Of a stretch of DNA of 64,000 nt, positions 13,704 to 25,402 are shown one piece after another. This stretch comes from Nemophila menziesii (taxonomy: Eukaryota > Streptophyta > Magnoliopsida > Boraginales > Hydrophyllaceae), in contig JARWIR010000090.1 of the NCBI GenBank assembly GCA_029959085.1, positions 310,001 through 374,000 on the forward strand. The letters are read 5' to 3'. The translations under genes and the position numbers were made by a program. Numbering within the stretch: position 1 is the first letter of the stretch; each line of letters starts with the position of its first letter. The notes under the pieces were generated by a model. That model was given only the letters and a program-made list of their open reading frames with translations. It ran no database searches and was not told the DNA's origin.

Positions 13704-16700
13704 ATGGGTGATCTCCAAGTCGTCGGCGGAATCAAAAAGCTTAACAATCAGAACTACAATTCTTGGTCTACTTGCATGATGTCGTATATGCAAGGCCAAG
13801 ACTTGTGGAAGGTTGTTAACGGAAACGAAGTTACACAACCAAATGTAGAAGATGCAAATGATGTGCTGCGTAAGTGGAAGATAAAGGCGGGCAAAGCGAT
13901 GTTCGCTTTGAAGACTACGATTGAAGATGAGGTGCTAGAGCACATTCGGGATGCCAAAACCCCAAAAGAAGCTTGGGATACGTTCGCCAAGCTGTTCTCA
14001 AAGAAGAATGACACGAGGCTTCAACTTCTCGAGAGCGAGTTATTGTCGATAGCTCAACGCGATATGACGGTCGCTCAATATTTCCATAGAGTGAAGTCAC
14101 TATGTCGAGAAATTTCGGAGCTAGATCCAGAAGCTCCAATCGGAGAAACTAGAATAAAAAGAATTATTATTCTATGGTTTGAGGCCTGAATATAGAGGCT
14201 TTGTTGCTGCAATACGGGGTTGGCCAAATCAGCCATCACTTGTCGAGTTTGAGAATTTGAGAATTTGCTTGCCGGTCAAGAAGCTCTAGCTAAGCAAATG
14301 GGAGGAGTTTCACTAAAGAGTGACGATGAAGCACTCTACGCCACTAATGGTGGTTGGAAATCCAAACAACATGGGTCTGGTAGATCTAAAAGAAATGACG
14401 ATAAAACGAAAAATAGTCAAGGTGAAGGTCCAGGGGCAGGTTCAAGAAACAATGGCAAGAGATTTGAAGGAGATTGCTACAATTGTGGAAAGAAGGGTCA
14501 CATAGCAAAGTTTTGTCGAGCACCAAAAGGATCAGTACAGAGTAATGTCGCTACTTCCCAAATTGAAGAGGAATGGGATGCTGAGGCATTCCTTGCTGTA
14601 GAAGAGGGGCATGAGCTAGCTTTAGCAACAAATGTGTCATCTCAAACTGACTATGAGAATGACTGGATAGTCGACTCGGGATGCTCAAACCATATGACGG
14701 GTGACAAGGAGAAGCTGCAAAATATTTCAGAATATAAGGGAAATCGAGTAGTTGTGACCGCCGACAACTCGAAATTACCAACAGCTCACATTGGTAATTT
14801 TCTCGTCTCTTCTCAGGATAGTGCTAGTGAAGTACCGCTGCAAAATGTCTATCACGTTCTAGGCATGATGAAAAATCTGTTATCAGTACCACAATTAACG
14901 AAATTTGGGAATTTTGTGGTTTTTGGACCAGAAGATGTGAGAGTTTACCGCCACTTGGAGATTGTGGAACAACCTGTGATGAAGGGTAAGAAGCTAGAGT
15001 CCGTCTATGTGATGAGTGCCGAAACAGCATATGTTGACAATGCGAGGAAAAACGAGACGGCAGATTTATGGCATATGCGGTTAAGCCATGTTAGCTATTC
15101 TAAGCTAAATGTGATGATGAAAAAGACAATGTTGAGGGGTCTTCCGAATCTTGAAGTAAGAACTGACACAATTTGTTTGGGATGTCAGTACGTGAAATCT
15201 CATCAATTTCCTTATGAATAGTCTAAATTCAAAGCAAAGGAACCGTTAGAGTTGGTTCACTCCGATGTGTTTGGGCCCGTCAAGCTAGCTTCGATCGGCG
15301 GAATTAAGTATATGGTAACTTTTATTGACGATTTTTCCAGATATGTGTGGGGTTATTTTATCAAGGAAAAATCAGAAACTTTTTCTAAGTTCAAGGAGTT
15401 TAAAAAGATAGTAGAAGGAGAAATCGGCAAAAAGATTCGATGTTTTCGGTCCGACAATGGGGGGAGTATACCTCATATGAGTTCTCAGATTTTCTGCAGG
15501 AGCTTCAGATACGCCATCACTTCACATGTGCCTATACTCCGCAGCAAAACAGCGTAGCCGAAAGAAAGAATAGGCATTTGGCGGAAATTTGTAGAAGCAT
15601 TCTTCATGCGAAAAATGTACTTGGACAATTTTGGGCAGAAGCAATGACGACGGCTGCGTTTGTGATTAATCGACTGCCACAACAAAGGTTATATTTTCTA
15701 TCACCTTTCGCAAAAATATGGAATATAAAACCTACGATTAATTATTTTCGAGGTTTTGGATGTGTATGCTATGTATTTGTACCTAATCATTTACGTAGTA
15801 AAATGGAAAAGAAAGTTGTTAGGTGTATTTTTGTAAGGTATGATAGTCAAAAATGGGCTGGTAATGTTGTGATCCTACAACTGGAAAATGTTACACATCA
15901 CGAAATGTTGTATTTGATGAAGCATCTGCGTGGTGGTCCTCGGAAAAGGAGACTTTACCAGATTCGGATATAGTTAAAGCTAAGTTGGAATCTGCCCAAA
16001 TTCAACTAAGTGTAGGAGACGTTGAAGATGAAAATGATGGTGGTGATGTCGAAGAAGGCATAGCTCCGCAGCCTTGGCAATCTGGTGTTTATCAACCACA
16101 AAATGAAGAAACTGAACCTAATGAAGGAGAAGGTTCTGTCTCACTTAGAAGATCAACAAGAGCCAAAAGGCCGAATCCTAAATATGCTAATGATGCCATA
16201 GTGGAAGAATCTGATGAAAAGGAGCCTGAAACTTTTGAGGAAGCATCTCAAAATTCTGAGTGGAATAAAGCTATGGAAGAGGAGATTGATGCACTAGAAT
16301 GAAACGAAAATTGGGAGCTTGTACGAAAACCAAGAGATGTGAAGCCCATCTCTTGTAAATGGGTGTACAAAATAAAGCATAATACGGGTGGATCAATTGA
16401 GAGGCACAAAGTTCGTTTGGTAGCGCAGGGATTTTCTCAACAATATGGTCTTGATTACGATGAAACATTCAGTCCGGTTGCAAAGCTTACAACTGTTCGG
16501 GTCTTAATTGCACTTGCAGCAAGTAAAGATTGGAATTTATGGCAAATGGACGTGAAAAATGCGTTCTTACACGGATAAGTGGATCGAGAGATCTATATGG
16601 ATCAGCCAATGGGTTTTCAAAGTCAAGACAAGCCTGAATTTGTGTGTAAACTACGAAAAGCGCTTTACGGATTAAAGCAAGCACCGAGAGCTTAGTACGG

Positions 16701-17725
16701 TAAAATTGCTGAATTTCTTACTCATAGTGGTTATTTGGTAACATCATCATATTCTAGTTTATTTTTCAAAGCTAACGAAGGGAAATTAGCTATTGTGTTG
16801 GTGTATGTAGATGATTTGATTGTAACAGGAGATTGCGAAGAAGAAATCACTCGAACTAAGGAAAATTTGTCCGTTTGTTTTCAAATGAAAGAGCTTGGCA
16901 AACTGAAGCATTTTCTTGGTTAAGAGTTTATTATTGTCATGAAGGAATACTTCTCCACCAGCAAAAATATTCCAAAGATTTATTGGAGAAGTTTGGAATA
17001 CTTAACTGTAAGCCAATTTCAACTCCAATTGAGCCAAATGGTAAAATGTTTGCTTATGAAGGAAAAGATTTGGAAGATACAACGATGTATCGAAAATTGG
17101 TGGGAAGCTTGATATACTTAACTCTAACCAGGCCTGATATCTCTTACACAGTAGGTGTAATGAGCCGATACATGCAAAATCCAAAGAAACCTCATCTTGA
17201 AGCTGTTCGGCGAATTTTGAGGTATGTGAAGAGCACCCTTGGTCATGGTAATAATATAAGAAAGGTGGAGAATGTAAGTTATTTGGTTATTGTGATGCTG
17301 ATTATGCTGGTGACCATGATACTCGGCGTTCAACTACTGGATATGTCTTCTTGCTTGGATTTGGAGATATATCTTGGTGCAGCAAAAGGCAGCCAACTGT
17401 TTCTTTATCAACAACTGAGGCAGAATATCGGGCTGTGGCGATGGCAGCACAAGAGAGTACTTGGCTCATACATCTGCTGGATGATCAACATCAATATTTA
17501 GATTATACAGTAACCTTATTATGCGATAATCAGTCGGCAATACGTTTGGCCGAAAATCCAGTCTTTCATGCTAGAACGAAACACGTGGAGGTTCATTATC
17601 ACTTCATGAGGGAGAAAGTTCTTCAAGAAGAAATTAAGTTGAAGTATATCGAGACAAAGAATCAAGTGGAAGATTTGTTCACAAAAGGCTTGAGTAGCAA
17701 ACAATTTACAAGTTTATGCCACTAG
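13704..17725 (+). pseudogene. Copia-2 gag-pol, multiply broken
   Basis: Domains in order: gag (MGDLQVVGGIKKLNNQNYNS, 13704-14189, then a frame break), CCHC knuckle CYNCGKKGHIAKFC near 14476-14517, protease DWIVDSGCSNHMTG near 14662, integrase with [13 protein letters not shown] and RSDNGG (frame break near 15470), reverse transcriptase from about 16290 with [10 protein letters not shown] near 16800, and RNase H to 17725 ([21 protein letters not shown]). In-frame stops occur at 16300-16302, 16576-16578, 16693-16695 and 16921-16923. A frame break near 17240-17350 separates the two halves of RNase H. The copy cannot encode its own proteins. Confidence 0.92.
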
Positions 17726-17758
17726 CTCGGGTTGAAGGAAAGAAGAAGTGATGATGTT

Positions 17759-17767
17759 GAAGGGGAG
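17759..17767 (+). other. Copia-2 polypurine tract
   Basis: The purine run gaaggggag lies directly before the TG of the 3' LTR, where plus-strand synthesis is primed. Confidence 0.75.
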
Positions 17768-17827
17768 TGTTAGATTACAACATTCAGAACATGTGTTTTA
17801 CCAAGTCAATAGTTTGTTTGAGTAGTC

Positions 17828-19329
17828 TGAAAGTCCTAGAGGGGGGGTGAATAGGATTACTAATAAGATTAATGCCTAATTAAAAATCTTTTGGACAATT
17901 ATAAGTTTAAGAAAGAAACTTCTAAGTCAACTAATATATCAAACTCCTAAGGGATCATACAATGGATAAGCTAAGAGGTTCGATATATAAGTGATACAAG
18001 TAAAAAGAGTTTCTAATCTCTAACTACTCTAGATGACAATATGTTAGATAAACTAGATAATCAATATCACAATATTCATACTAGCATATTATCAAACATA
18101 TAAAGTGCGGAAAGTAAATAGAGTAGGGATAGAAAGATACACACGATTTATAGTGGTTCGGTTTCCCTACATCCACTACCTAAGGAAGCCTCCTTAGGAT
18201 TTCAAGCTTTTCACTAAGCTCCCGTGTCTCTCTTAACCGGGTCGAGAACACAATAACCCTTACAACCTCTTCGATAACACGAAGGACAACCTCTTCGAAA
18301 CCACGAAGGAAACTCTTGTGTAATCACAACACAAGGACACCGAGTATACTCCCGATACTCAAATTCTCTCTTAACCTATCTATTACAAGAACTAGAATTA
18401 AGAGGATAAATACAAAGTGTTTAAAGGGTGAAACAACTTTGCTAATGAACTCCTAAAGAGATGATATAACTATAAGCTTAATACTTCTCTTGAGTAGATA
18501 ATAACTTTGAAGCTCCTTTGATTTACTCCTTAATTGAGTGGATACAACAATGTATAGCTCTTGACACCTTCTTGGATGATAACAATTAAGCCCCTAAGTG
18601 TATATGGGTTGAAGGTGTAGTTGTAGCCTTGAAAGACCTTCAATTTATAGCTGCAAAATGCTCCCAACGGTCATATGATTTGTCTCCAACGGATATATTA
18701 ATATCCCCAACGGATCTATTCCTTTTGTCTTCATTTTGCTGCAGGAAAACCTTTCTCGCGGTGTACCGCGGATATGGTGCGGTGTACCGCACTTCTCATC
18801 TTATCGATTTCATAGCTGACTGACGGGCTACCCCATGCACCGTGTTCTTGGTCCGTAGCCTGGTCCGGTGTACCGCGCCTTCAGTCCGGTGTACCGCACA
18901 TTTTCTTGCTTTCTGTTCGGACTAGCCCCCTGGTCCGTGGTGTAGTCCGTGGGCTGCGGTGTACCGCCTATTTCACCGGTATACCGCACCAAAGGTCTAA
19001 AAACACCTTCTAGTGAGTATATCTTTTACTATGATGCTCGGATTAGAAAACCTTCTTCACGAGAGTTGTAGAGAACATCATTCTAATAAACTTTGTAGTT
19101 GATCACTAAAGCTAATTCTCAATGTACACAAAGATAAGGTTAAAAGTATTTGTATGAGAATTAGTTTCTTAAGATAAAACAATAGAGCTTTGATCTAAAT
19201 GATAAAGAATGTGTTTTTTGATGAATTAGAGTGCAAGATAGAATATGTATAACAAGAATAATTAGCACACTAAACACAAGAGGATTTGTCACATTAAAAC
19301 AACCTATTAAGGGAGGCTATATGCCAACA
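17828..19329 (+). mobile_element. Solo LTR nested in the Copia-2 3' LTR (family B)
   Basis: Starts TGAAAGTCCTAGAGGGGGGG and ends ATGCCAACA. The 5-bp duplication TAGTC is exact at 17823-17827 and 19330-19334, and removing the insert rejoins the Copia-2 LTR without loss. The opening CCTAGAGGGGGGGTGAATAG is a recurrent LTR start in plant genomes. Near 18760-18990 the word gcggtgtaccgc recurs with variation. No internal domain remains. The 64-codon frame at 18629 is chance. Confidence 0.85.
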
Positions 19330-19615
19330 TAGTCAAGTTAGCCGTTAGTTGCTGAGTCATTCATTAGCTTTAGAAAATCAGTTTAACTTTTCCTATTTTC
19401 TAGAGATTGGTTAGTTAGTGGAGTCCTTATTTGTATGCCTATATACGGCAGCATATTAACATGAAATAAATCAATTCAGTTCCGTAATTTTTTTATCTTC
19501 TGCAGCAATATATTCCTTCTTTATGTTAATAACATTTGGCAATTCTATTTCAACATGAATATGCAAAATAAAACTTTAATCTTTAACTATTTCCATTTCG
19601 ATATATATATATATA

Positions 19616-19645
19616 CTAGGTAAAACCCGTGTCTGAAGACACTGA
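19616..19645 (-). other. Helitron 3' terminus (hairpin plus CTAG)
   Basis: The minus strand reads gtgtcttcagacac, a 5-bp stem with loop TTCA, then gggttttac and CTAG|T. A short hairpin about 10 nt before CTRR, no terminal inverted repeat and an A|T target define a Helitron 3' end. The stem-loop and spacer match the terminus at 36691-36718. Confidence 0.75.
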
Positions 19646-19682
19646 AGAAAAAATTTGTTCCGTTAACGGAAATCGACACAGG

Positions 19683-21248
19683 TGATGTCTCCCTAATTGT
19701 TCTTATTTTCGACCCTTGGGAGACATCATCTTTGGTGTTTATTTAATTAATTTGATAGACTTTTGAACTAAATTTGCAATAATCCGGAATTACCTTTTTA
19801 TTTCTAGCATTTTTAATTTATTAAACTTTTGCGCGTAATATTGGTATTTTTAGTGAAAAGTTTACAGGTTTTAGATGTTAGCTAGGAGAGGAATCCGAGG
19901 AGAAAGTCAAAGATCGTGAATTAGAATCAAAACTTGAAGATAAATCCCGAAGATATTATTTTTAGAGCTGAAAATCCATTTTCCAGGCCATAGAGTGCTG
20001 ATTTCGAGGTGCTTAAGCGATGATTTAGCTGCTGACCTTTGAAGAGAAAACATTCCTTATCGAGTTACGGAACTTTAGCAACTTGAATGAGGTCAATCGA
20101 AGTCATAACGCATCGGGAAAAGCCATTTTAGTGAAGGTGTATCAGCAGTTACGGGATTTTGGGCTTGGAAAGTGGGCTTGGACATTTAATTAGTATTTTA
20201 TTTTCTGGTCCAAGCCCTAGTACGAATTTATGCTTATAAAAGGAGGTCTGGACTTCTATTTTTCATACAATTCATTCTTTACAATTAAAAACATCAGAGA
20301 GAAGCAACAGAAGGAAGGAAGAAGAAGCTGCTAGAGTTGGAGTGGGTCTATAGCTCCGTTCTCAGTCATTCCAATTCCGGAAATTAGGTTTCTTTTATCT
20401 TTTATTTGTAAGACAATATGAATTCCATTTATTTTAATTTAGTTTTTCTTTCAATTAATATGAGCTAAACATTTATTAGTACTTGAGAACAAACAATGGG
20501 TGAATCCCAATTTTATTGAATAACGAATGTTGAATTTGGGTTTCTGTTAAATTAAACTAGATTAGGGCTTTTACTCTTTTCAATAAATTGAGATTATTTT
20601 ACTGTTTTTAGCGTCATGAACTAGGAACAGGTGTTAGTATTTAGGCTATTCCAATTAGTGGCAATTGGATCATCCTGACGGAGGGTTTAGATACAGAACC
20701 ATTTATTCGAATCTAGGATAGAAGCTATTGATTCTGAAGAACTTAGCTAATTCTAGGGCCAATGAGGTAATAAAACTTAAACATCCAACGGTGGATCATA
20801 TTTACCCTGACGGGACTAGTGACACTTTAGGATCGCCTTATAGTCCACCCTGACGGGGGTATAAGGAATTTAGAATCCCGACCATTGTAATTGACCAATT
20901 TAGCCCTTAAACAACATAAGTTAGGAAATAAGATTAGGAGGATCCTTGCGTTCTCAAGTACTACATCTCATATTGCGTTTTACATCATTTTACTTGCGTC
21001 TTAGCTTTTATTTGCATTTTAATATTTGTCTTTCATTCATTAGCTTTAATAACAAAAACCAAACAAACATATTACTATCTTTTATTTTCATAAGTGCATC
21101 AATCACTATTTGTTAGACATTGTGATCAACCATCCCGTCCTTGGAACGAATCTGATTTATCAGTTATACTACTTGGGACAACCGTACACTTGCGGTTGTG
21201 GTTCGATTAGCATTTGCATTTATATTTAGAACACACAAAGGACCACCA
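19683..21248 (+). mobile_element. Solo LTR, family A copy 2, inside Helitron A
   Basis: Starts TGATGTCTCC and ends GGACCACCA. The 5-bp duplication ACAGG is exact at 19678-19682 and 21249-21253. Colinear with the solo LTR at 8008-9332, including the CCTGACGG phrases near 20675, 20810 and 20852. Excising it joins gacacagg to ttccaaggg. Confidence 0.88.
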
Positions 21249-21255
21249 ACAGGTT

Positions 21256-22005
21256 CCAAGGGTGAAGGTCAAGGTTAAAGTTAGGGTTGAGGTTTTTATT
21301 TTTTTGCTCATCAAGAAGAAGGTTGGGTAATGGTTAAGGTTAATGTTAAGGTTAAGGTTAGGGTTAAGGTTAGGGTTAAGGTTTAGGTCAACGTTAAGGA
21401 TAAGGTTAATTTTAAGGTTAAAGTTAAGGTTAAAGTTAAGGGTTAATTGGGTTAAAGTTTGAGACAAGGTTAAATTTAATTTTTAAGATTAAGGTTACGT
21501 TAGAGTTAAGGTTTAAGATTAAACGTTTAAGGTTTAACAAAATTCCAGGTTTAAGGTTCAATATTAGCTCGATGATTTTTCATCTGTTTAAGGTTAAGGT
21601 TACAGTTAAGATGAAAGTTAAGGTTAAGGTTTAAAGTTAAAGGTTTAAAGGTTAAGGTAAATTTAAAGGATAATGTTAAGGTTAGGGTTAGGGTTAAAGT
21701 TAAGGTTAAGGTTAAGGTTAAGGTTAAGATTATGGTTAAGATTAAGGTTAAGGTTTAAGGTTTAAGATTCAAGGTTCAAGGTTTAAGGTTCAAGGTTAAA
21801 GTTAAGTTTTAACTTCAAGGTTAAGGTTATGGTTAAGGTTTAGATTAAAGTTAAGATAAAGGTGAAGGTAAAAGTTAAGGCTTGAGATTTAAGGGTTAAG
21901 GTTAAAGGTTTAAGGGTTAAGGTTAAAGTTACGGTTAAGTGAAGATGAAGATAAGGCTTTAAGGTTTAAGGTTCAAGGTCAAGGTTTACTGTTAAGGTTA
22001 ATGTT
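21256..22005. repeat. Telomere-like GGTTAA/GGTTAGGG degenerate array
   Basis: About 750 bp built from GGTTAA, GGTTTAA, GGTTCAA and some GGTTAGGG units on the plus strand. The plant telomere repeat on this strand would be TTTAGGG, so the array is related but mostly TTAAGG. Related words (ggtttaaggttca) recur beside the second Helitron terminus near 23010-23050, suggesting an internal Helitron minisatellite rather than a captured chromosome end. The Asn/Leu-rich frame at 21207-21467 is only this repeat translated. Confidence 0.8.
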
Positions 22006-22360
22006 AGCCCCTCCCAATTCTTATAATTTCTAGACTCTATAATTTTTTTTATATATATAAGCATAATTTTTTATTTAAAACGACTCAGTTTTGTCTAACA
22101 AAAAAATGTTAGACCACTTCTTTTTTGTTTAAAAAATCTCCTATTTAGTATATATCTGCCTTAAATATAAAAGCCTTTACATGTATGTTTTTCTTTCCTA
22201 GTCTAAGTTAATTTAATAAATGATGGTATTATTTTATAAATTTCATATCTATCGAATAACTTTATATTTTTTAAATAGTTATATTTATGATAAAATATAT
22301 TTAGATTTTTTAAGGGTCAATGCTCAATAAACCCCTGCAACCTTATCTTTTAAAGAACAT

Positions 22361-22456
22361 TGAGTTATGGGAAGTTTCCCGAAACTCAAAATCTGAGTTA
22401 TGGGAAGCTTCCCATAACTTAAAATTTGAGTTTTGGGAAGCTTTCTATAACTCAAA
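22361..22456. repeat. Three consecutive short palindromes
   Basis: Each unit of about 27 bp is a near-perfect hairpin around AAGCTT or AAGTTT: gagttatgggaagcttccca followed by taactt, and two variants at 22361-22387 and 22427-22454. They lie head to tail with about 6 bp between. Confidence 0.8.
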
Positions 22457-22459
22457 CTG

Positions 22460-22790
22460 TTCTTTTTATGGGCAAAAAAATAAAACAACAAAATGTATGG
22501 TGCCTTTTATGGGCAAAAAATGATGGTTGTGGTGAAGGGAAATTAATTCTAATTTGAGGGGTTTCTTAGGCATTAATCTTTTTTTTAAATATAACTTCTA
22601 ATTTTTTTTGAGGGACCCATTTTCTAAAGTTTGCTTTAGGCCACGAGAATGTTAGAGACGGCCTTGAAATTTTATATAAATATAAATATATATGTATATT
22701 GGAATTTGAAAAGATTATATTAGTAATACATGAAACATAAATCTCACAAATTATATTTAAATATAAATATAAATATGTGTTGACAAAAAA

Positions 22791-22792
<2 letters not shown>
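22460..22792. other. AT-rich DNA without gene
   Basis: I see no coding sequence. The stretch ends in a (AT)n tract at 22795-22832. Confidence 0.4.

Positions 22793-22794
<2 letters not shown>

Positions 22795-22832
<38 letters not shown>
22795..22832. repeat. (AT)n microsatellite
   Basis: Uninterrupted AT dinucleotides, about 19 units. Confidence 0.95.
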
Positions 22833-22837
<5 letters not shown>

Positions 22838-22889
22838 TGTATGTGGACTAAGTATTTATATTCATTGAGGATTATTCATTTATATTTAA

Positions 22890-22920
22890 ACTAAGTATTG
22901 CTCGTGTTTGAAGTCACTTG
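22890..22920 (-). other. Degenerate second Helitron 3' terminus
   Basis: On the minus strand, gtgacttcaaacac is followed by gagcaatac and CTTAGT, a worn copy of the terminus at 19616-19645. The adjoining DNA (tccgttaat, ggtttaaggttca) also parallels the DNA next to that terminus. Confidence 0.5.
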
Positions 22921-23848
22921 AGTAAATTTATTTCTTTATCTCAAAAATATTAAAGTGAACGATTTAAGTGTATTATTTGATTTAAGGTGTTCCGTTAATG
23001 TTTTATGATTCAGGTTTAAGGTTCATGATCAACAATTCAAGTTCAAGGTCTAATGAATCGAAATCAAATGGTCAAATATCAAGTTCACCCTTCTTGATTC
23101 ATCATTCAATTATCAAGTTTCCGTGATGAGTTTGAGGTTTTAGATAAAAATAGACGCTACGCAACTTTAATCCATAAATATATAGCAAGATATTACAGAC
23201 ACACATGTTACACCTATAAATATCCGTTTCTTTTAGAACACAAAAAAAATTCTTGTTTCCTTAGACACTATGCAAATTAAGCTTCATAAATTTATCTTTT
23301 GTTATGATTCACATAAAATATATTAATTTATTTAGAAGGATATTTTTAAATGTAAGGACAAAATAAAAAATAGGTGCATTTAGTAGTAATATTTATATAA
23401 AATAAGTCTCATAATACCATTATGATACAAAATGTTAAAACCTAAAATAATAAAAATTGACATAAGTATAAAATTTTGCATGAAAATTAAAGTATATCAT
23501 AGCTTACAGTATCTTCATTAAGGTCAGGCCAGACCCTCGGGTGGAGCATCAAATGCATGGATCAGAACAAATATGGCATCAAAATATATCGATGGTCCAA
23601 AAATTCATTAATTGTCCACAACATGCCAAACGTATCATGATTTAAAACACTATATAGGGGTATTTTCTTACTAGATCTTTTCACAAAGGATCCTCTAATT
23701 CTGACACTGCTCTTACCAAGATGGTAGAACGCATGGTGTATTAAGTATTCCAATTAATCACTCTTGAAAAGTTTTACAACGTCTTGAACTTTTTTTGTCA
23801 CATACTATCGAGCCTAATTTCATCAAATATTGAGTACATGATTGTTTT
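22921..23848. other. Helitron A internal DNA, no identified gene
   Basis: AT-rich. On the minus strand 23562-23753 is open for 63 codons but has no recognisable domain; it lies next to the PPR fragment and may be filler. Confidence 0.35.
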
Positions 23849-24004
23849 TTACCAACTATGGTCTTCCATCTCACCACACTTTGCATAAAGATCAACCAAT
23901 GTGAAACCAACATAAAAATCTATAAAGCCCTCAAGTTTAACTAATTTAGTGTGAATTTGCTTTCCAAATGCTAAATCTAAACACATAGAACAATCTTTCA
24001 AAAG
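23849..24004 (-). pseudogene. PPR protein fragment (51 codons)
   Basis: Minus-strand translation has LAFGKQIHTKLVKLEGF and FYVGFTLVDLYAKCGEMED, the standard wording of a PLS-class pentatricopeptide repeat, then a stop at 23851-23849. PPR proteins bind organelle RNA. Only about one and a half repeats remain, with no start. It lies in the Helitron A body in the same orientation as the element. Confidence 0.85.
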
Positions 24005-24236
24005 TCAATGATAAAAAAATGAAAAAAATGGTTTAATAACCCGTAACACAATTCTGAAATCCATACTTCAAAAGTCACCAATTTAGTCAGAGCCTAACAA
24101 CGACACATCTCCTAAGATTAATACTACCTCTTTTTACCATCACACATTACATCAAATGTAAATCATTCTAATAAAGTAATATAAGTCTCATAATCATCAA
24201 CAAATAAAATCTAACAAATCACCTAAACAAAACCAT

Positions 24237-24340
24237 CTAACAATCTTCAAACATAAACATATCATCCTCATCCAACAAAGCTTGTAAATCCACCAAATCA
24301 TCAAACCCCGTCACTTCATCCTTATCATCACAACCTCATC
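24237..24340 (-). pseudogene. Unidentified acidic C-terminal exon fragment
   Basis: After an acceptor-like ttatag the minus strand encodes VTGFDDLVDLQALLDED then DMFMFEDC and a stop at 24239-24237. The acidic, hydrophobic-spaced ending looks like a real protein C-terminus, but I do not recognise the family. An in-frame TGA near the acceptor shows decay. Confidence 0.4.
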
Positions 24341-24476
24341 CTATAACAAACAAAAACCCCAAAATCAACATCATAATAAAAAATTAATCAAATAACAAAT
24401 TTATCACCCATTTTGCCTTAGGTGCTTGCATTTCAAACACAACATTAAGTGTTGACAAAAAAAAAGACACAACATT

Positions 24477-24557
24477 AAGTAGCCTTCAATATTGATCTCT
24501 CGCTTCAGGATATTAAACCATAGATTTAACTCTAGCAAGAGCTTTATGTAACCTTTC
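24477..24557 (-). pseudogene. Unidentified coding-like fragment
   Basis: The minus strand reads ERLHKALARVKSMV, stop, YPEARDQY, stop, RLL. Two in-frame stops interrupt what looks like a conserved helical segment. The family is not recognised. A 12-bp direct repeat (acaacattaagt) lies at the right of the fragment. Confidence 0.4.
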
Positions 24558-25129
24558 TTAAGTTTGTTAACTTCCTTCAATTAAAAAATCATATTTATCT
24601 TCTTTTGAGATTACGTTTTGAATTATGGGACCCACGTTAATTGTTTCTGGTTTATATCTACGTAACCCACTTCCTTTATGTCTCTATCTTAAAATAATCT
24701 TCTCCAGTTCCTACTGACCATTTATTTTTTTATAATTCTTCCTTACTTGATGCCTTCTAAAATACGCCTATTCGCAAGAAAAAATAAACATTAATCTTAA
24801 ACTCGATAGAGACAAAAAATTAAAATTTTAAAAAAGATTAATAGCAAAGAGTAATTGATCTTTAAAAGACACACAAACCTAAACTTGTATTTTCCCAATT
24901 TCATATGCAAAAAATGCTACTCAAGTTAAAAAAATTCAGTATTTGCATAATGAGTCGCTGCAAGAAAATCAAAGTATAGTAGTTTCTTTACACGTTTAGG
25001 AGAAACTGGGCTGTCTTGAACCTGGAAAGTTTGCTAATATGTGCCACCCTCTTTCTCTCCATATATTTTGTGAGTGAAGTGTAAAGGTGAATTAATGAAT
25101 GACCCTCTGATTTCTTTTTTTTTTTTGGT

Positions 25130-25167
25130 TCTCTAACTTCATGTAAGCTACTCGAAGAGATGGGTAC
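25130..25167 (-). pseudogene. Callose synthase exon fragment
   Basis: After an acceptor (ttaacag) the minus strand encodes YPSLRVAYMKLE, close to the YPSLRVAYIDEVEE block of plant callose synthases (glucan synthase-like). Only about a dozen codons are recognisable, so the call rests on one short block. Confidence 0.55.
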
Positions 25168-25272
25168 CTGTTAAAAACACATGGAATCAGCTTGATATAA
25201 TATTTGTATATATAGTATTTATAAAGTAAATAAGTTGATAAAAGTATTATTTTAGAAAATGCTCTCACATAC

Positions 25273-25402
25273 ATGATCGGAGAGTGGCAATTCCTCGTTT
25301 TAGCTCCTTGAGATGGTTTCGAGCTTAATCACCTCTAAAGCAGCTTTGAACACGTAATATCCCATGAAGTGTATGATTTCTTGTATCTTCAAGCACTCTA
25401 AT
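25273..25402 (-). pseudogene. Class VIII myosin exon fragment (IQ-motif region)
   Basis: Acceptor cttcag, then VLEDTRNHTLHGILRVQSCF, a stop (TAA), and ARNHLKELKRGIATLRS up to a donor-like GTATGT at 25272. This is the converter/IQ neck of plant myosin VIII (GVLEDTRNRTLHGILRVQS in intact genes). It is a single exon with one nonsense codon, in Helitron A and on its strand. Confidence 0.85.

Larger units (their letters stand above)
13359..19555 (+). mobile_element. Copia-2, decayed full-length LTR retrotransposon with a nested solo LTR
   Basis: 5' LTR 13359-13639, primer-binding site, broken gag-pol, polypurine tract and 3' LTR (17768-17827 resuming at 19335-19555). The LTRs differ at roughly 16 of about 280 positions by eye, so insertion is not recent. 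The flanking 5-mers (ctcat, tgaat) do not match, so the target duplication is lost or a border was rearranged. The 3' LTR is split by a 1.5-kb solo LTR at 17828-19329. Confidence 0.9.

Noticed and set aside
18629..18823. A 64-codon frame in the nested solo LTR
   Set aside because: Chance frame in an LTR bounded by exact target duplications.
21207..21467. An Asn/Leu-rich protein on the minus strand
   Set aside because: It is the GGTTAA array translated; no start context or domain.
21256..22005. A true interstitial telomere from chromosome fusion
   Set aside because: Most units are TTAAGG rather than TTTAGGG, spacing is irregular, and related words sit beside Helitron ends.
22361..22456. A CRISPR-like array
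   Set aside because: Only three variable palindromic units with 5-6 bp gaps in a plant nuclear sequence; no spacers.
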